Notes under the pieces: generated by a model | What the model was told of the DNA's origin: nothing | Seen by the model: the letters and a program-made list of their open reading frames with translations, nothing else | Database searches by the model: none | Made by a program: the position numbers and the translations under genes | From: an uncultured bacterium | GTDB taxonomy: Bacteria; Vulcanimicrobiota; Xenobia; Xenobiales; Xenobiaceae | Reading direction: 5' to 3' | Assembly: GCA_934636825.1 (NCBI GenBank) | Contig: CAKUBG010000017.1 | Location: 1 to 61,856 of the forward strand | Length of the DNA: 61,856 bases | Shown: positions 8,767-15,740 of the stretch, in pieces | Layout of the letters: every line of letters starts with the position of its first letter | Position numbering within the stretch: position 1 is the stretch's first letter

Positions 8767-9483
8767 ATGGAGACAAAAAATACGTCTGATGTTGAAAAAA
8801 ATCTAGGAGCTGCTGTCTATTGTCAAACTCCGGATAGTATTAAAAGGGTATTAATTTTGGGAGCAGGTCAAGCAGCCATGCAAGTGGCTGATATTTTGCT
8901 CCATGATCGTTCTTGCCAGCTAATTGGTTTCTTGGATGACAATCCCGATATGCAAGGACAATTTATTTTTGGATTTCCTGTTTTAGGAGGTTTTGCCAAA
9001 TTAGAAGAACTTTGGCAAAAAAAAGTTTTTGATGCTTCTATTGTTGGAGTAGGTCTCAATGTAAAAGTACGCCATGCTTGTTACGAACGTCTCAAAGCTC
9101 TGAACATTCCTTTAGTAAATGCTATCGATCCTACCGTGCGTATCAATAGACAAGTCACTTTAGGTAAGGGTATTGTATTGTGCAGTTTTGTGCACTTGGG
9201 AGTTTGTGCCCACTTAGAAGATAATTGCTTTATTGGCGCTCATTGCAGTATAGATCACCATTGTCATTTGGGAAAAACCGTCTTTATGGGCCCAGGATGC
9301 TTACTTTCTGGTACAGTTTCCGTGGGTGACAAAACCGTTTTTGGCGATGGCGTCTTAGTACAGTTGGGCTTAAATATTGGAGAAGGATGTCGCGTGGCTT
9401 CCGGAGCTATCGTTATTCACGATGTTCCGGCTTTTCACAGTTTAAAACATAAACTTAATATGGAACTTAAGCCCATAGATTAA
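8767..9483 (+). CDS. NeuD/PglD-type sugar O/N-acyltransferase
   Basis: This is a left-handed beta-helix acyltransferase of the NeuD/PglD family, which acetylates nucleotide-linked or free sugars using acetyl-CoA. Residues 27-105 form the N-terminal Rossmann-like sugar-nucleotide domain with the loop LILGAGQAAMQVAD. Residues 115-230 contain hexapeptide repeats (for example CSFVHLGV and NCFIGAHCSI). The conserved catalytic His of the family probably lies in SIDHHCHLG. The ATG at 8767 follows GAGGA. It is a single-gene unit with a good terminator. Acceptor sugar unknown. Confidence 0.88.
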   Translation: METKNTSDVEKNLGAAVYCQTPDSIKRVLILGAGQAAMQVADILLHDRSCQLIGFLDDNPDMQGQFIFGFPVLGGFAKLEELWQKKVFDASIVGVGLNVKVRHACYERLKALNIPLVNAIDPTVRINRQVTLGKGIVLCSFVHLGVCAHLEDNCFIGAHCSIDHHCHLGKTVFMGPGCLLSGTVSVGDKTVFGDGVLVQLGLNIGEGCRVASGAIVIHDVPAFHSLKHKLNMELKPID

Positions 9484-9511
9484 GCGAAAATCAGATAAAG
9501 CAAAAGTGTAA

Positions 9512-9548
9512 TTTCAGCGGTTCAGTGAATGGCCGCTGATTTTTTTTA
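9512..9548 (+). terminator. Terminator of the NeuD-like gene
   Basis: The stem TCAGCGG/CCGCTGA (9514-9520 with 9533-9539) is followed by eight T residues. It overlaps the last codons and stop of the convergent membrane-protein gene (stop at 9514-9516), so the terminator is built partly from coding sequence. Confidence 0.85.
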
Positions 9549-10266
9549 GATTGACACTATGCCAAGCTGCCAGCCACAGCCCCAGAATAGAGCCTATAAT
9601 TAGAAGACCGCTGCTAAGCCAGGGATCTGGCAATTGTAATGGGGGAAGTTTAAAAAAATTATTTAAACATATATTAGTCCAACCCGAAAGCGGTAAGGCG
9701 ATAAGAAAGCCCAAAGCCGGCCAAAAACGACGTCTAATATGCCATTTTACAGCAACAGCAAATGACAAAGTGAAAGCTACAGGCAAAGCTAGCCAGTGAG
9801 CTCCTGGAGCTAAAGGCGCCAGCATAACAAAAGAGCCACAAGCTGTCCAAAGCACTACGAGGAAACCGCGTCTCTCTTCGCGACGCAATTCAGCTACACT
9901 AAAAAGGCGATTTGGTTCGGCATGGGGATCTTTAAAACTTGTCAGTAAGTCGTCGCCCAGTTTATCTCCCCAATACCAGCAGAGCATAGAAGGAATTGGC
10001 AATAGCGATTGCCAGAGCCACTGGGAAGGAGCCAAAATGTGCATGGCTCCTACTGCCGTAAAGGCAGAGCCTACCATAAGCAATTCCCAGCCGGGAATTT
10101 TTTGTTGAAGTATAGCTCCACCTATGGCGCCAGTAATAACGGCAGCTACCGGAGCCCGCCAATCATCGGCCGGAGCCCAAGCAAATACGAAACCAAAAAT
10201 AAATAAGGTTGTAAAGTACGCCGTAAGTGAACGTATCAGCAAAGAAATGCTGCACCGAGTCAACAT
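9514..10266 (-). CDS. Polytopic membrane protein of unknown function
   Basis: I do not recognise this protein. It has 250 residues and about seven or eight hydrophobic segments (for example 12-30, 37-52, 62-80, 84-99, 134-155, 158-172, 178-193 and 218-236). A charged cytoplasmic loop (about 105-132) contains KDPHAEPNRLFSVAELRREERRG. There is no obvious transporter signature. Composition and topology suggest a small integral membrane protein, perhaps envelope-related. The ATG at 10266 is accepted although no strong ribosome binding site is seen. Its 3' end overlaps the convergent gene's terminator. Confidence 0.7.
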   Translation of the reverse strand: MLTRCSISLLIRSLTAYFTTLFIFGFVFAWAPADDWRAPVAAVITGAIGGAILQQKIPGWELLMVGSAFTAVGAMHILAPSQWLWQSLLPIPSMLCWYWGDKLGDDLLTSFKDPHAEPNRLFSVAELRREERRGFLVVLWTACGSFVMLAPLAPGAHWLALPVAFTLSFAVAVKWHIRRRFWPALGFLIALPLSGWTNICLNNFFKLPPLQLPDPWLSSGLLIIGSILGLWLAAWHSVNLKKISGHSLNR

Positions 10267-10378
10267 AAAGAAAAGCTTTTGAGTTTATATAGGTAAAACC
10301 TTCTCTTTGGTCGGGAAGGAAAAAAAGTGCAGATTAAATAAAACCACACCTCAAATTAAAGGAGTATAGTTTAATATA

Positions 10379-10867
10379 GTGACCGATTTATCTGAGAGTC
10401 AAATTATTAAGATTGAAGGCGGCGACCAAGGCCCCAGCATGGACTTGGAGAGAATTAAGCAAGTTCTGCCTCACCGCGATCCTTTTTTGCTTGTTGACGA
10501 GGTCTCTTATTATGACGGCCTCAATTATGCTCGCGGTTTAAAAAGATTGACCGGCGAAGAATATTTCTTCAAACACCATTTCGATGGCCAGCCTGAATTG
10601 CCCAAGCCCATCTTGGTCGAAATTATGGCTCAGTTGGGAGCTGCTTGTGTTCTCAATCACCCTGATTATGAAGGCAAGTTGATCTTATTTGCCACTATCG
10701 AAGACTGCGCTTTTGGCAAAGCCCCTGTGCCAGGTGATACCTTAGATTTGCGTGTCGAAACCCGTGGTATGCGTCGCGGAGTAGGTAAAATGAGAGCTCA
10801 GTGCTTGGTAAATGGCGAGCTTAGAGCCGATGGCATTCTTATGTTTGCTATTGCCGATCGCAATTAA
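10379..10867 (+). CDS. fabZ: 3-hydroxyacyl-ACP dehydratase, FabZ family
   Basis: This is a hot-dog-fold dehydratase of type II fatty acid synthesis that removes water from 3-hydroxyacyl-ACP. The family opening LERIKQVLPHRDPFLLVDEV is present. The catalytic His lies in FFKHHFDGQPELP (about residues 63-75; FabZ consensus has GHFPGxPxxPG) and the catalytic acid in EIMAQLGA. It is divergent from the consensus, with HHFDG in place of GHFPG. It may therefore be a FabZ-like paralogue serving another acyl pathway. The start is GTG with GGAG 14 bases upstream, a rather long spacing. No other fab gene is adjacent. Confidence 0.85.
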   Translation: MTDLSESQIIKIEGGDQGPSMDLERIKQVLPHRDPFLLVDEVSYYDGLNYARGLKRLTGEEYFFKHHFDGQPELPKPILVEIMAQLGAACVLNHPDYEGKLILFATIEDCAFGKAPVPGDTLDLRVETRGMRRGVGKMRAQCLVNGELRADGILMFAIADRN

Positions 10868-11055
10868 CTGCGAATTTATATATATTTTTTTGTTAATAAA
10901 TTTGCCGACTGAATTGCAAAATTCGTCTTCGATATTTTGTGCTATTCTGTCGGCATTTTCCGGTGCAGTCTCTTATAAATGTTTCACGGTTCATGAGATC
11001 CAGACTGCATATAGAGAAATAGTGCGGCTGTAGGCCGGAGAAAAGATGGACAATA

Positions 11056-12336
11056 ATGTCTGGTTGGAAAGACTCTTTATTAAATTTAGGCATAGCTTCT
11101 GATTTAGCTAATATCGCTGCCGAAGGTATGGAAGCTACTGCAGAATTACGAGAACAAATTAGGCAAAACGCCTCTGTGAATCAGTGGAAAGTTTTGCAAG
11201 TTTTGCAAGAAGTTGGCCTTATGGAGGGACATTTTTTCCCTACCACCGGTTATGGCTTTAGCGATAGTGGTCGCGATGTTTTGGATGAAGCTATTGCCAA
11301 AATTTTCCGTGCTCAGTCTGGCGCTATGCGTTTGCAATTCGTTTCCGGCACTCATGCTTTAGCTGCTGCTCTTTTTGGTACTTTGAAGCCGGGAGATGAA
11401 TTGCTCAGCATTACCGGATTGCCTTATGATACTATGCATCCGGTTATAGGTATTGGCGAAGCTAAGCGCGGCTCTTTAGCCTATTGGGGAGTAAATTATC
11501 GTCAAGTTGATTTACTGGCTGATGGTCATATCGATTTGGAAGGCGTCAAAAAGAGCTTAAATGAAAAAACAGCTATGGTGCTGTTGCAACGCTCCAGAGG
11601 TTATGCTTGGCGTCCCTCTTTGTCGCTGTCAGATATGAAAAAGGCCATAGACTTAGTGCATAGCTTAGCGCCTCAGGTTAAAGTTATGGTGGATAATTGT
11701 TACGGCGAGTTGGTTGACACGGTTGAACCTACCGAAATTGGTGCCAACGTTGTAGCAGGTTCTCTTATTAAAAATTTAGGCGGAGCTATTTCTCCTTGTG
11801 GAGGCTATATTGCCGGAGACAGTGATTGCGTTGAAGGAGCCATGGAGCGTCTGACAGCTCCCGGCATCGGCCCCGATGAAGGGCCCACTTTAGGCTACAA
11901 TCGCTTATTAGCTCAAGGGCTTTTTATGGCTCCTATTGTGGTTGGAGCCGCTTTGGAAGGAGCTGTTTGGGGAGCCTGGGTAATGGAACGTTGCGGTTTG
12001 GAAGTCTTCCCCAAATGGAACGATCCGCGTAGCGATATTATACAAGCTGTGCGTGTTGGCTCTGAAGAAGGGCAGAAAGCATTTTGCTTAGGTATTCAAA
12101 AGTCCGGCCCTGTCGATCATAGTGCCTGTCCTATTCCTTTGCAGCAGCCAGGTTATGACGATCCCGTTATTATGGCCGGCGGTACTTTTATTCAGGGCTC
12201 TTCTATTGAGCTTTCTGCCGACTGCCCTGTGCGAGCTCCTTACGGTTGCTATATGCAAGGCGGTGTAAGCTTTGCTCATGTACAAATTGGTGTACTCAGA
12301 GCCTTGCAAGAGATGAAAAATCGCTCCCTTTTGTAA
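11056..12336 (+). CDS. Methionine gamma-lyase-like PLP enzyme (aluminium-resistance protein family)
   Basis: This fold-type I PLP enzyme belongs to the family often annotated as cystathionine beta-lyase family/aluminium resistance protein (Met_gamma_lyase). Family marks are GYGFSDSGRDVLDEA (65-79), QFVSGTHALAAAL (94-106), the PLP-Asp region in VDNCYGELV (212-220), and the Schiff-base Lys239 in GSLIKNLGGAISP. The C-terminal GGTFIQGSSIELSAD is also conserved in the family. Length 426 is typical. Physiological substrate is unproven even in homologues; amino-acid C-S lyase activity is the inference. The ATG at 11056 lies 15 bases after GGAG. Confidence 0.9.
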   Translation: MSGWKDSLLNLGIASDLANIAAEGMEATAELREQIRQNASVNQWKVLQVLQEVGLMEGHFFPTTGYGFSDSGRDVLDEAIAKIFRAQSGAMRLQFVSGTHALAAALFGTLKPGDELLSITGLPYDTMHPVIGIGEAKRGSLAYWGVNYRQVDLLADGHIDLEGVKKSLNEKTAMVLLQRSRGYAWRPSLSLSDMKKAIDLVHSLAPQVKVMVDNCYGELVDTVEPTEIGANVVAGSLIKNLGGAISPCGGYIAGDSDCVEGAMERLTAPGIGPDEGPTLGYNRLLAQGLFMAPIVVGAALEGAVWGAWVMERCGLEVFPKWNDPRSDIIQAVRVGSEEGQKAFCLGIQKSGPVDHSACPIPLQQPGYDDPVIMAGGTFIQGSSIELSADCPVRAPYGCYMQGGVSFAHVQIGVLRALQEMKNRSLL

Positions 12337-12457
12337 AATTCACCTTTTCGCGCAACCTGTTAGAGCTGTTTTTCTGGTGGAGAATGGTTCTGCAGGTTGA
12401 ATTTTTTCAGCATCTATTGAGTTTGTACAACAAGACAAACTCTAGACAGAGGTTATC

Positions 12458-13291
12458 ATGCAGGATTCCCATCTTATTGGTGTCTTCGATTCTGGAGTCG
12501 GAGGCTTGACTGTTGCTGAGCAAATTGCTAAAGAGCTTCCAGGCGTGCCTTTTATATTTTTTGGTGACACTCAGCATGTTCCTTACGGCAATCGCAGTGC
12601 TTCCGAAGTTGTAAGTTTAATTGATTTAGTATGCCACCACTTAATTGACAGTGGAGCTAAAGTTTTGGTGATGGCCTGTAATACTTCGTCAGCTTTAGCT
12701 TTCGATCATGTAGCCGCTTGGTCTTCGGTTCCTATTATCGGTATTATCGATGAAGCAGCTAAAGCGGCTGTAAAGGCTACTCGTAACGGTCGTATAGGCG
12801 TAATGGCCAATCCGCTGACCGCAGCTAGTGGTGCCTACGAAAAAGCTTGCGCTCAAGCTTATGCAAGTGCTTCTTCAGAAGAAAAAAAAGCTATTTCAGC
12901 AATTAGCGTTACGCCTGTAGGTTGCCCTAAATTGGTGCCGCTGATAGAAAAAGGTTTGGTTAGCGGCCCTGAGGCTCATGAAGCGGTGCGCGAATATTTG
13001 CGCCCATTGCAGGAAGCCGGTGTAGATACTTTAATTTTGGGTTGCACTCACTATCCTTTTGTGCGTCCGGTAATTGAGGAATTAGTCGGTTCGGATGTAA
13101 AAATAATTGATCCGGCTCGCTATGTTGTTAGTCGCTTGCGCGAGCTTGGTTTCGATTGTAGCCCTTCAGCACCTGTAGCTTCCCGTCTTTACCAAGCCAG
13201 CGGAAGTGCCGCCGACTTTGCCAAGATAGGCAGTCAGCTTTTAGGCCATGTTATAGGCCCTGTAGAAAGAGTTGAACTCTCTCAAAAATAA
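12458..13291 (+). CDS. murI: Glutamate racemase
   Basis: MurI interconverts L- and D-glutamate to supply D-Glu for peptidoglycan. The catalytic Cys pair is present at Cys74 (VMACNTSSA) and Cys196 (LGCTHYPF). The substrate loop GVFDSGVGGLT (8-18) is intact. The length of 277 is normal. It is followed 30 bases later by uppP and then anmK, giving a cell-wall precursor and recycling neighbourhood. The ATG at 12458 follows AGAGG. Confidence 0.97.
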   Translation: MQDSHLIGVFDSGVGGLTVAEQIAKELPGVPFIFFGDTQHVPYGNRSASEVVSLIDLVCHHLIDSGAKVLVMACNTSSALAFDHVAAWSSVPIIGIIDEAAKAAVKATRNGRIGVMANPLTAASGAYEKACAQAYASASSEEKKAISAISVTPVGCPKLVPLIEKGLVSGPEAHEAVREYLRPLQEAGVDTLILGCTHYPFVRPVIEELVGSDVKIIDPARYVVSRLRELGFDCSPSAPVASRLYQASGSAADFAKIGSQLLGHVIGPVERVELSQK

Positions 13292-13321
13292 GCAGCAAAA
13301 AGAACGGAATTTGTAAAAAAT

Positions 13322-14230
13322 ATGCCAGAACAGATTACTATTCTTCAGTCTTTGATTTTAGGTGTGGTAGAGGGCGTTACTGAGTTTTTGCCTATTTCTT
13401 CTACCGGCCACCTTTTGGTTTGCTCGCAACTTATAGGCGCAGCCAATACTTCCGGTACCTTTGAAATTGTGATCCAATTAGGTGCCATTATCGCCGTAGT
13501 GATTTATTATTGGAAGCGCTTGTGGGAAAAAGCTGCCCAATTATTCTCCGGCAATAAAAAAGCCCTTGACTGGCGTCAAGAAGGTTCCGCTTGCCACTTT
13601 TGGGTTAGCCTTTTTCTGGCTTTCTTGCCTGCAGCCGTTGTCGGCTTGTTAGTTCATGATTGGATTGATATCCTTTTAGGTGACGGTCGTTTGCAAGCTT
13701 ATGTTATAGCGGCAACTCTTTTTATTGGTGGTATTATCCTCTTAGTTGTCGACCGTGAACCTTCCGATAAGGATAAACAAACTGAAGCTAAAACTTTCGA
13801 CGAAATTGCCAACGCCTCCGATGGTATCAAAACTGAAGAACGAGCTCTTACCTATAAACAAGCTCTGTGGATTGGCGTAGCTCAGTGTTTTTCTCTTATT
13901 CCTGGCGTCTCTCGCTCCGGATCTACTATTGTCGGCGGTCTTTTGGTAGGCTTAAATCGCTCCCAAGCGACTGACTTTTCTTTCTTCTTATCTATTCCCA
14001 CTTTGGGTGCCGCTACCATTTACACTTTGGTACGCAATTACCAAAAAGTTGTGGAAATAGGTGGCTTGGGAGCCCTTTCTGTGGGCACGGTTGTCTCTTT
14101 TATTACCGCTTTTGCTGCTATAGGCTGGCTTTTGCGCTACGTCTCTTCTAACAATTTCAAAGGCTTTGCTTATTATCGTATGGCTGCCGGAATAATTATC
14201 GCTCTTTGGGCTGTTTTCTGCGCCGCTTAA
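13322..14230 (+). CDS. uppP: Undecaprenyl-diphosphatase UppP/BacA
   Basis: This integral membrane phosphatase converts undecaprenyl pyrophosphate back to the carrier phosphate, and its overexpression is classically linked to bacitracin resistance. The two signatures are present: EGVTEFLPISSTGH with Glu17, Glu21 and His30, and PGVSRSGST (194-202) with Arg198. About eight membrane segments can be drawn. Length 302 exceeds the common 270 or so because of a hydrophilic insertion at about 146-173, rich in Asp, Glu and Lys, between membrane segments. It lies between murI and anmK. Confidence 0.96.
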   Translation: MPEQITILQSLILGVVEGVTEFLPISSTGHLLVCSQLIGAANTSGTFEIVIQLGAIIAVVIYYWKRLWEKAAQLFSGNKKALDWRQEGSACHFWVSLFLAFLPAAVVGLLVHDWIDILLGDGRLQAYVIAATLFIGGIILLVVDREPSDKDKQTEAKTFDEIANASDGIKTEERALTYKQALWIGVAQCFSLIPGVSRSGSTIVGGLLVGLNRSQATDFSFFLSIPTLGAATIYTLVRNYQKVVEIGGLGALSVGTVVSFITAFAAIGWLLRYVSSNNFKGFAYYRMAAGIIIALWAVFCAA

Positions 14231-14280
14231 CTTGGCAAAACATTTGAGATTTTTGTTAAAAAAGTTTATGGCTTAATATT

Positions 14281-14288
14281 GATATAAT
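14281..14288 (+). promoter_or_regulatory. Possible extended -10 element upstream of anmK
   Basis: TGATATAAT is a good extended -10 (TG one base before TATAAT) without a matching -35. It lies immediately before a terminator-like hairpin, so a transcript from it would hit the hairpin within the first 40 bases. This may be a leader attenuator for anmK or a coincidence. Confidence 0.3.
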
Positions 14289-14331
14289 GGCCGCCGAAAC
14301 GTTCTTCGTTTGCGTTTAGGTGGCTTTTTTA
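14289..14331 (+). terminator. Terminator-like hairpin between uppP and anmK
   Basis: The imperfect stem GGCCGCCGAAACG/CGTTTAGGTGGC (14289-14301 with 14313-14323) is followed by seven T. It could end the murI-uppP transcript or act as an attenuator in the anmK leader. Confidence 0.6.
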
Positions 14332-14411
14332 TAAATACTGTCGAATGTAGCTATTTTGAGCAATTTATTTATTTGCTATGGCCAAGGGCCGGAAAGAATG
14401 GGACTATTTCC

Positions 14412-15578
14412 ATGGATATGCTTAACAATTATCGAAATTTATCTACCCCCAGAATTGTCGGTTTAATGTCCGGCACTTCAATCGACGCTATAGATGCTGT
14501 ACTGGTAGAAATGCACGATAATCGGCCGCAATTTGTCCGTATGAGCTCTTTGCCTTTGCCAGATCTGGTGAGAAGCCGCTTGTTAGATATTTGTCGCAAC
14601 AGAGCCGATGCGGAAGAAATAACTAGAATGCACTGGCTTATGGGAGAATTGCTGGCTAAGGTCGTTTTGCATCTTCAGGAAGAATGTCGCCAAGAGGGAG
14701 AAGATCCTCACATCGATTTGGTAGCTTCTCACGGTCAAACTGTGTGCCACTTACCTCAAGCGGCCGATTATTTGGGCTTTCCGGTGAGAGCCACTTTGCA
14801 AATAGGCGAAGGGGCTGTTATTGCTGAGCGTACCGGTATTATTACCGTTTGTGATTTTCGCCCTCAAGATTTGGCTGTTGGTGGCCAAGGAGCTCCTTTG
14901 GTTCCTTTTGCCGATCGCATCCTTTTTCACTCTTCTTCTTGCAACCGCATTGCTTTAAATATTGGAGGAATGTCCAACATTACTTATATTCCAACAGAAG
15001 GAGAGTGTTTAGCTTGTGATTGTGGCCCCGGAAATGCTGTATGCGATCGCTTAGCGGAAATATATTTGCACCAGCCCTGCGATTTAGATGGCCGGTATGC
15101 TTTAGGTGGCAAAGTTATTCCTGAGTTATTAGAACAACTATTACAAAATCCTTATTTTAATTTGCCCGCTCCCAAATCTACCGGCCGTGAGGAATTTGGC
15201 GCTCCTTTAGCCGATCGTTTAGCCGATCAAGCGCGGCAAAAAGGTTGGCCTAGCGCCGATGTTATGTGTACGGCTGCTGCTTTGACCGCTCAAGCTATAG
15301 CTTTGCATATATTGCGTTTTGCTGGTTCGTCGCTGTGTCAGGTACTTACTGGCGGCGGAGGAGTACACAATCTAGCTATTATGAAGCAATTGCGCGAATG
15401 TTTGCCAAATTCAGTGAGCTTTGTAAATATGGAAACGTTTGGGGTGCCCACCCAAGCTAGAGAAGCTATGGCTTTTGCTCTGTTTGCTCATTGTACTATG
15501 CTTAGTAAGAGCAGCAATTTGCCTTTAGCTACCGGAGCTGCTCGCCACTGTTGTTTGGGGAAAATTGTATTACCTTAA
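14412..15578 (+). CDS. anmK: Anhydro-N-acetylmuramic acid kinase
   Basis: AnmK phosphorylates and opens 1,6-anhydro-MurNAc released from turned-over peptidoglycan. Visible motifs are the phosphate loop GLMSGTSIDAIDAV (17-30), SHGQTVCHLP (106-115), VCDFRPQDLAVGGQGAPLVP (146-165), NIGGMSNITYIP and CDCGPGN. The usual GTSxDGxD reads GTSIDAID, a small substitution. The ATG at 14412 gives 388 residues, close to family length. An in-frame TTG at 14310 would place the start inside the upstream hairpin and is rejected. With murI and uppP it suggests a peptidoglycan supply and recycling group. Confidence 0.94.
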   Translation: MDMLNNYRNLSTPRIVGLMSGTSIDAIDAVLVEMHDNRPQFVRMSSLPLPDLVRSRLLDICRNRADAEEITRMHWLMGELLAKVVLHLQEECRQEGEDPHIDLVASHGQTVCHLPQAADYLGFPVRATLQIGEGAVIAERTGIITVCDFRPQDLAVGGQGAPLVPFADRILFHSSSCNRIALNIGGMSNITYIPTEGECLACDCGPGNAVCDRLAEIYLHQPCDLDGRYALGGKVIPELLEQLLQNPYFNLPAPKSTGREEFGAPLADRLADQARQKGWPSADVMCTAAALTAQAIALHILRFAGSSLCQVLTGGGGVHNLAIMKQLRECLPNSVSFVNMETFGVPTQAREAMAFALFAHCTMLSKSSNLPLATGAARHCCLGKIVLP

Positions 15579-15740
15579 GCTGGTCATTCTGTTATATAGT
15601 CGTTATAGAGATTGACTAACGCACAAAGTGAGCTTGTGGAAAAAGGGGGAAGCATTTTAGCTTTAAGCGAAGTCGCGAGGCGCGACAGGTCATATTGCCG
15701 GCCAAAAGGTGCCGAGTTTTTATAGGAGCATTTCTCAGAA

